A stretch of 39,995 bases of DNA, taken from IMG/VR virus record IMGVR_UViG_3300049489_001027, positions 1-39,995 of that record, one strand, 5' to 3'. Numbering within the stretch: position 1 is the stretch's first letter; each line of letters begins with the position of its first letter. This stretch comes from a virus. Below the pieces are notes generated by a model that saw nothing but the letters and a program-made list of their open reading frames with translations, did not search any database and was not told the DNA's origin. The translations under genes were made by a program, and so were the position numbers. Shown piece by piece: positions 8,770 through 14,330 of this stretch.

Positions 8770-9749
8770 TGTCAATTGATCCAGTCAAAGAACCAAAGTT
8801 ACTTAAACAGCCAGGTAAGATGGATTCTCAAGATACCAATTTCCCGGCGAGAGAGCTTGAACCAGGACGTGAGAGTGCAGATCCTATGCCTGAGCGATGG
8901 ACAGCAGACCTGTTGCCGGGCGGCAAGGGAGATGACATTTCTGACGATAACTTTGATCCAGATCAGCTGCAAGAAGGTATATTACATGAGCTTGAACATA
9001 CTCCTAATGTATTGCTCGCCAAGGAGATTGCCAAAGACCATCTAACGGAAGATCCTGAATACTATACAAAGCTGCGCCAAATTGAAGGCGAGCTAGGTAA
9101 CAGCCTCGACGATTTAACCATTACACAGGTTATCAATCCGCATACAACACCAATTAATATGTACCGTGAGTGGTCTGAGTCCTACCACGATTGGAATGTG
9201 CATGAGGGGCCACGCGACAAATTAGGAATGGCTGCGCGCGTCCCAGAAGACTTACCCGCCGATTGGTCATTCAGGGTTGAACAGGATGACGACGCCTTGA
9301 TTGTTAGCCTGATTGACCCGACTAGACCTAAACCGGTTGCCGGCATAACCGTTGATAAGAGCACCAATGAAGTGTCGTATTCGTATTCAGATATACCTGG
9401 ATGGGGTCCGCTTATGTATGAGGTCGCCATGGAAATGCGAACTGAGCAGGGTGCAGGCATTCGAAGCGACCTCTGGAACGTAAGTGATGCCGCTCGTCGA
9501 GTGTGGCAGCGCTTTTATGTACGGCCGGACGTTCAGCGAAGTCCTTCAGACGCCCCAAAACATGGTGATCCAGCGCTGCAGTATCAATATACAAAACCTC
9601 GAGAGCGTCTTACACAACTCGAAGAACAACAACAGATCCAGTATACCGGCGTTGCGCTGATAGATTGGGAGCAATATGACTGGACAGACCCTACGTACAC
9701 ACGCAAAGATAGAAGTATTAAGGTCTTGCCTCCGGAGAATGCTCAATGA
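8769..9749 (+). CDS. DUF5661-like phage protein with GNAT-like C-terminal domain
   Basis: A 326-residue protein. The ATG at 8769 overlaps the terminase stop (TAATG). The first 75 residues are polar and probably disordered. A motif of the form EHTPNVLLAKEIAKDHLTED followed by PEYYTKL (about 75-105) matches what I recall as DUF5661, a short helical domain common in phage structural regions. Residues about 200-255 (GWGPLMYEVAMEM, then GAGIRSDLWNVSDAARRVW) resemble a domain seen in many phage proteins that looks like part of an acetyltransferase-type fold; whether it is enzymatic is unknown. The gene stop overlaps the portal ATG and it sits between terminase and portal, so a portal-associated or head role is likely by position. 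Both domain names are from memory. Confidence 0.8.
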   Translation: MSIDPVKEPKLLKQPGKMDSQDTNFPARELEPGRESADPMPERWTADLLPGGKGDDISDDNFDPDQLQEGILHELEHTPNVLLAKEIAKDHLTEDPEYYTKLRQIEGELGNSLDDLTITQVINPHTTPINMYREWSESYHDWNVHEGPRDKLGMAARVPEDLPADWSFRVEQDDDALIVSLIDPTRPKPVAGITVDKSTNEVSYSYSDIPGWGPLMYEVAMEMRTEQGAGIRSDLWNVSDAARRVWQRFYVRPDVQRSPSDAPKHGDPALQYQYTKPRERLTQLEEQQQIQYTGVALIDWEQYDWTDPTYTRKDRSIKVLPPENAQ

Positions 9750-12700
9750 GTCGCATAAAAATATACGACAAATATGCCAGCATAAAAAAGCACGCTGATG
9801 AAAGCGAAGCACATGGCTTACAGGGCGACACCATCGAGCGCTTGGCCGAACGTTTTGAGAAATTTGTGCCGAAGATGGCAGGTGTCCGCGCGAATACCGT
9901 TACGGAAATGGACAAAATACTTCCAAAGAATGCCAGTTGGAGTCCTGAAGCGTTTTCAAAGCGCGGCAATGTTCCGGGCGGCGTTTCGATGGGAGGCAAT
10001 ACCTTTCATACCAATCAGCGTCCATATGACCCCGCGTTCGAAAGCCCTGATCGTCAAATGTATCCAGTGCATCGCATCTTGGCGAATCGATATTGGCGCC
10101 TGTTTTACAAACTTGACCCTGTCATCGGCACGGCCGTTGATCTTCGAAGTGAGCTGATGTGGGGTAATTTCACGCTTAGTGGGGAAGGCATTGATGGGGA
10201 GGTAAAAGATACTTTGGAGTATATGGTTGAAGAAACCAAGCTTCGAACCATGCTGCCCTATCTAAATCGTGAATATGATGTCGTCGGTGAAGTTGCGCCA
10301 CATTTGTTTTTTGATGACGCAAAAGGGATTTGGACGCACTTAACGCTGCTTAATCCAGACCAGCTTGAAATTATTGATGCGCCATTTATCCGCATGGAAC
10401 CTATCGCAGAGTTCGTGCCGGATGATCGCTTGTACGAGGTACTTACAAGCAATAACGTTCTGCTTCGACAAGTTCGTGACACTATGCCAGCTGAACTTGT
10501 TAGTCGATTAATGTCGCGGCAAAACATTCCGTTGTTGCCAACAAACTTCACGTTTATTCCACGTAAACTGCACCCATATGACGTTCGAGGGACGAGTATC
10601 ATTAGCCGAATGTGGCGCATATTAATGTATGAAGACTGCTTCCGTGCAGGTACCATGGTCTCGCTGGCCGACGGTAGTTCAAAACCAATTGAACAGGTCT
10701 GTGTTGGCGACAAGGTGTTAGATCGGTTAGGGTACGAACAAATTGTAACCGCCTCAGTTGAGAAATCACCACAAAAACTCTATGAGATCAAGCTATTTGG
10801 AGGAGTTACGCTTGCTGCGACTGCTACTCACCGATGGCCTGTTTGGGCCTATCCACGCACGTGTCAATGTGGCTGCGGTGAAGATGTTAACAAATTTAAG
10901 AGCTTCAAAGCTACGCATGTTGCAAAGAACGCTGAGATAACTTGGAAAACATATGGCAATGCATCAGATTCTAGATGGAGTCGTTGCCGTCTCCCGTCTG
11001 CATACAATCCTTATCAAAAAATAGAGACAAAAGACCTGAAAGTCGAAGATTATTTATTGGTCCCAAGAAAATTTGATGTTAGGGAAACTGACGCTACGCC
11101 GGACTACGCACGATTACTTGGATATTATTTGGCTGAAGGTTCAATAAGCCAGCTGTCAAATGAGGAAAAAGTCGGCGTGCATTTCGATTTTCATATCAAT
11201 GAGAAGGAAACTTACGCTAAGGACGTCGTCGATATCTGCGCAAAACTCGGCGTCGTTGCGCAGATTTATGACAATGCCGCACGAAATGCGTGCACTGTAA
11301 CTGTGCATAAATACGAATATTCGTGGTTGGCTGAAAAGTTATCCGCTGATGCTGGGCGATTTTCGCACGCCAAGCAACTGTCCGCCGAGGTGATATCCTG
11401 GCCCGTCAGACTAAAGCGTGAGCTTTTAATTGGTTACTGGCGCGGCGATGGGAGTAAAACAATACGTTTAGTGCCGACTCGTTCCATCTCGTTGTCATGG
11501 ATGACAGTTTCAGAACAGCTAGCAAGCCAATTGTGGTTAGTTTGCGCACAGGTGGGCTGGCCTGTCACGTCTAAGACCATCACTCGACATAGATGTAAAG
11601 ACGGCCGTAATCGAAAACTGCGTCACGAGATGACTATTAAAGGTCCGTTGGTTGACGAGGTGATAAAAGCAACTTATGGAATCGTCATCGAACGAAGTGT
11701 AGATTCAAACGCCTGGTCTAAAGTATGGTTAGACGATGACTTCGTTTATTATCCTATCAAAGCTATAACGAAGCTTGAAGATGAAGAGCCTGTTTTTGGT
11801 CTCACCGTCAGTGGAGACCACAGCTATATTGCTAATGGCCTTGGAACTTATAATAGCATATTCAATGCGAGTATTGCCACCGCTCGGCGTGCATCGGCCC
11901 CATTAAAGGTTGCGAAGTTAGGAAATCCAGCGAGTGGCTGGATACCTGACCCTGACAACGAACGGCGCTTGCTTGAGCTACTAGCACAAGCTGAGCTAGA
12001 CCCACAGTGTTTTACGCCAGAGACGTTAGTTACGCTAGGTGACGGTACACATCGACAGATTGGTAACATTAAGCCAGGTGATGTTGTGCTTGATCGAAAT
12101 GGCCATCCATCTGAAGTCGCTGACGTCTATGACGAGTTAACACATGATTTAGTGCGAATTACGCTCGCTGGCGGGGAGGAATTTGACTGTACGCCAAATC
12201 ATGCATGGCCTGTATTTGGCTCGCCAAGAGTGTGTCAATGTGGATGCGATACACCAATTAGCCAAGGTAACTTCGCGCCGTTTCATGCGGGCGGTAAGCC
12301 TGGGATTCAATACTGGCGACATCCCAATGCACCGCGCAAAATAAAAGATGTCCAATTTAGATTCTTGAAGGACTTTGACCCAAATCAACGTTTAGCGGCA
12401 AAAGATATCCGTCCTGGTGACTTCCTCAAGATGCCACGTAGCTTTAAGGAGCGCGCTCCTACATGTACAGAAGATCAAGCTTGGCTCTTGGGACTTTACG
12501 CTGCCGAGGGCAACATTGTTAATACTTATTTGCGTGAAGACGGAACCGTACGTCTTGGTGTTGAATGGTCACTCAATGCTGCTGAAACGCACTTAGCTGA
12601 TCGTATCGATACAATCCTTGGGCGCAAAATTAGTAGGTTTTTTAATCGCGAACATAATCTTCAAGTGTGCGCCCGAACAAATGGCGATACAGGTATAGCA

Positions 12701-14224
12701 ACTTGGCTCGCTAAACATGCGGGTACTGGAGCACGAGACAAGTCCTTATCGGTTGAGGTCATGCAATGGCCCCTCACCCATAAATTAGCATTTCTTGAGG
12801 GGTATGTCGCAGGTGACGGTGCGGCTGTAATAGTGAACAGCGGCAGGGCGGTGATTGAGGTCAGTTCCGCTTCGTTACAACTAATACGACAGGTTAAACA
12901 AATTATTACGCAGCTTGGTTCACTCGCGAGCTTCGAAGAACACTCACAACCAATCAATTCATTTGGCCACGGCAACACGATTTATCGACTTCAAATATAT
13001 GGAGAATTAGCAGCGGACCTTGCGATTAACGCAAAAAACGTTGATGCAATAAGGCCAAAAAGGCATAAATCATTCTCTTGGTCCGATGAAAATTATGTTT
13101 ATGCGCGCGTATTGAAAGTAGAACAGCTGCACTTCGCCGAGCCAAAGCGTGTAGTAAATCTCTCAGTTCATGGCGATCATAGTTATCAAGTTTGTGGAGT
13201 CGGTACTTATAATAGCTGGCTTTGTTACCACTACGGCGTTCAGTTTGAACTAGTTGGTGACCCTGGGCGCGTCATGACAATTGATAAGCATTGGGATCTT
13301 ATTGAGCGCGTCAAAATGGTCGCAATGGGTATATCGAAATCTTTTGTTCATGGCGAAGTTAGTTACGCGAGTGCTGCAACTGGCCTAACTGTATTTTTGC
13401 AGTCACTTAAGGCGCGTCGACAGATGTTTGAGGCGCAATGGCTGATGCCAAAGTTTTTCAAGCCGGTATCCGTCATCAACAAATGGGTCAAGCCAAGTCA
13501 GGCAGAGCTTAGCCATCGCGTACGCGTTCGAAGGTCACACCGCGAGCTCCTTGAGGACAAACGCTACATCATGCCTACGTTGACTTGGGATCGTACTTTG
13601 GATCCAAGTATTGACGCGGAAATGATCCGTGCGATGCAGGCATTGCAACAATTGGGGATCAAGTTCAGCCCGTCAACGCTCATGTCTACCGTGCATCGCG
13701 ACTTCCAAGAAGAAATACAGCAGCTTGCGAGAGACGGGGAGCACATGAAAAAGATGTATGGTGAGCATCCTGAGCTCGCATTCTCGATGGGGTCACAAGG
13801 GCCCGGTGGCAATAACACAGTTATGGCACCTCCATTGCCAGGTATTCCGCCCGAGCAGTTTGGTGACGCGCCGGCGCCTGAGCCTGCAGCAGCTCCTGAA
13901 GCGCCTGTGTCAAGTATTTGGAATGAAGAAGGCAAATACGGCTGTTGGCACCAATCAGACCTGCAAGACTTAATAAGCTTAATGCATGGTGGGGACGTTG
14001 ATAGCGAACCGTGGAGTGACCTAGCCAAAGATCCGCGTGTACAAGTCGCAATTCAGCAAGACGATCACGCGCAAGTTTGGAGTGCGATTGAAGGCTGGAT
14101 GACTGACCATGATTATCCTGCGCGTGACATTATCGATCTTGAGGACATACTGAAGCATTATGGTGTAGTGCGATCGGCGACGTTCGAAGATCTCGAAAAA
14201 TTAATTGACGGCCCTATTGTGTAA
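9746..14224 (+). CDS. Portal protein precursor containing two inteins
   Basis: The portal is the dodecameric ring at one capsid vertex through which terminase pumps DNA. The ATG (GGAG at 9734-9737, eight bases upstream) overlaps the previous stop. The frame is 1492 codons; removing two inteins (residues 298-703 and 755-1156) leaves a 684-residue mature protein. The exteins read as portal: RPYDPAFESPDRQMYPVHRI at about 90-110, a FRAG-free junction MYED/SIFNASIATARR, the linker GNPASGWIPDPDNE, and WLCYHYGVQFELVGDP to FLQSLKARRQMFEAQW. After a Pro-rich linker (about residues 1350-1395) a C-terminal helical domain follows, the last 95 or so residues. No upstream or downstream frameshift interrupts the frame, so splicing at protein level is expected. 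The portal call comes from location, size after splicing and extein sequence similarity that I recognise. Confidence 0.92.
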   Translation: MSRIKIYDKYASIKKHADESEAHGLQGDTIERLAERFEKFVPKMAGVRANTVTEMDKILPKNASWSPEAFSKRGNVPGGVSMGGNTFHTNQRPYDPAFESPDRQMYPVHRILANRYWRLFYKLDPVIGTAVDLRSELMWGNFTLSGEGIDGEVKDTLEYMVEETKLRTMLPYLNREYDVVGEVAPHLFFDDAKGIWTHLTLLNPDQLEIIDAPFIRMEPIAEFVPDDRLYEVLTSNNVLLRQVRDTMPAELVSRLMSRQNIPLLPTNFTFIPRKLHPYDVRGTSIISRMWRILMYEDCFRAGTMVSLADGSSKPIEQVCVGDKVLDRLGYEQIVTASVEKSPQKLYEIKLFGGVTLAATATHRWPVWAYPRTCQCGCGEDVNKFKSFKATHVAKNAEITWKTYGNASDSRWSRCRLPSAYNPYQKIETKDLKVEDYLLVPRKFDVRETDATPDYARLLGYYLAEGSISQLSNEEKVGVHFDFHINEKETYAKDVVDICAKLGVVAQIYDNAARNACTVTVHKYEYSWLAEKLSADAGRFSHAKQLSAEVISWPVRLKRELLIGYWRGDGSKTIRLVPTRSISLSWMTVSEQLASQLWLVCAQVGWPVTSKTITRHRCKDGRNRKLRHEMTIKGPLVDEVIKATYGIVIERSVDSNAWSKVWLDDDFVYYPIKAITKLEDEEPVFGLTVSGDHSYIANGLGTYNSIFNASIATARRASAPLKVAKLGNPASGWIPDPDNERRLLELLAQAELDPQCFTPETLVTLGDGTHRQIGNIKPGDVVLDRNGHPSEVADVYDELTHDLVRITLAGGEEFDCTPNHAWPVFGSPRVCQCGCDTPISQGNFAPFHAGGKPGIQYWRHPNAPRKIKDVQFRFLKDFDPNQRLAAKDIRPGDFLKMPRSFKERAPTCTEDQAWLLGLYAAEGNIVNTYLREDGTVRLGVEWSLNAAETHLADRIDTILGRKISRFFNREHNLQVCARTNGDTGIATWLAKHAGTGARDKSLSVEVMQWPLTHKLAFLEGYVAGDGAAVIVNSGRAVIEVSSASLQLIRQVKQIITQLGSLASFEEHSQPINSFGHGNTIYRLQIYGELAADLAINAKNVDAIRPKRHKSFSWSDENYVYARVLKVEQLHFAEPKRVVNLSVHGDHSYQVCGVGTYNSWLCYHYGVQFELVGDPGRVMTIDKHWDLIERVKMVAMGISKSFVHGEVSYASAATGLTVFLQSLKARRQMFEAQWLMPKFFKPVSVINKWVKPSQAELSHRVRVRRSHRELLEDKRYIMPTLTWDRTLDPSIDAEMIRAMQALQQLGIKFSPSTLMSTVHRDFQEEIQQLARDGEHMKKMYGEHPELAFSMGSQGPGGNNTVMAPPLPGIPPEQFGDAPAPEPAAAPEAPVSSIWNEEGKYGCWHQSDLQDLISLMHGGDVDSEPWSDLAKDPRVQVAIQQDDHAQVWSAIEGWMTDHDYPARDIIDLEDILKHYGVVRSATFEDLEKLIDGPIV
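10637..11854 (+). mobile_element. Intein 1 in the portal gene, with LAGLIDADG-type homing endonuclease
   Basis: A 406-residue in-frame intein (portal residues 298-703). It begins with Cys at 10637 in block A (CFRAGTMVSLADGSSKPIEQ), has a TxxH block B (TATHRWPV), and ends with block F (FGLTVSGDHSYIANG) and block G (LGTYN), followed by Ser as +1 residue at 11855. Two dodecapeptide motifs, LLGYYLAEG (11114-11140) and LLIGYWRGDG (11423-11452), mark a LAGLIDADG homing endonuclease. A CQCGCG cluster lies at 10862-10876. The penultimate residue is Tyr rather than the usual His. Excision would join Asp of MYED to Ser of SIFNAS. Boundaries are read from motifs, with high confidence at both ends. Confidence 0.93.
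12008..13213 (+). mobile_element. Intein 2 in the portal gene, with LAGLIDADG-type homing endonuclease
   Basis: A 402-residue in-frame intein (portal residues 755-1156), inserted only 51 extein residues after intein 1. Block A starts with Cys at 12008 (CFTPETLVTLGDGTHRQIGN), block B is CTPNHAWPV (TxxH), block F is VNLSVHGDHSYQVCG and block G is VGTYN, followed by Ser at 13214. Dodecapeptides LLGLYAAEG (12485-12511) and FLEGYVAGDG (12791-12820) indicate an intact-looking LAGLIDADG endonuclease. It shares with intein 1 the CQCGC cluster (12233-12247), the segment preceding the endonuclease, and Tyr in the penultimate position, so the two are paralogous. Excision joins DPQ to SWLCYHYG. Confidence 0.93.
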
Positions 14225-14255
14225 ATAGTGTATCACATTGTAACATTGGTCTCGC

Positions 14256-14330
14256 ATGGCCTTTAAAAAGGTTGGGAAGGGTAAGTCGCTAGGCGTCATA
14301 TTGCCTCAGCCTGAAGGTCCTAAAAAATAA
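14256..14330 (+). CDS. 24-residue basic peptide ORF
   Basis: A very short ORF between the portal and protease genes, encoding a Lys/Gly-rich peptide beginning MAFKKVGKGKSLGV and ending PQPEGPKK. Its stop overlaps the ATG of the protease gene (TAATG), the same junction used elsewhere in this operon, and it occupies most of the 105-base gap after the portal stop. There is no strong ribosome binding site. Small basic peptides in this place are familiar in large phages, but I have no function for it; it may mainly couple translation to the downstream gene. Confidence 0.5.
   Translation: MAFKKVGKGKSLGVILPQPEGPKK

Noticed and set aside
10637-13213. Group I introns or free-standing homing endonuclease genes in the portal
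   Set aside because: The frame is continuous through both insertions, with complete intein splicing blocks at both ends and no stop codons or internal start signals.
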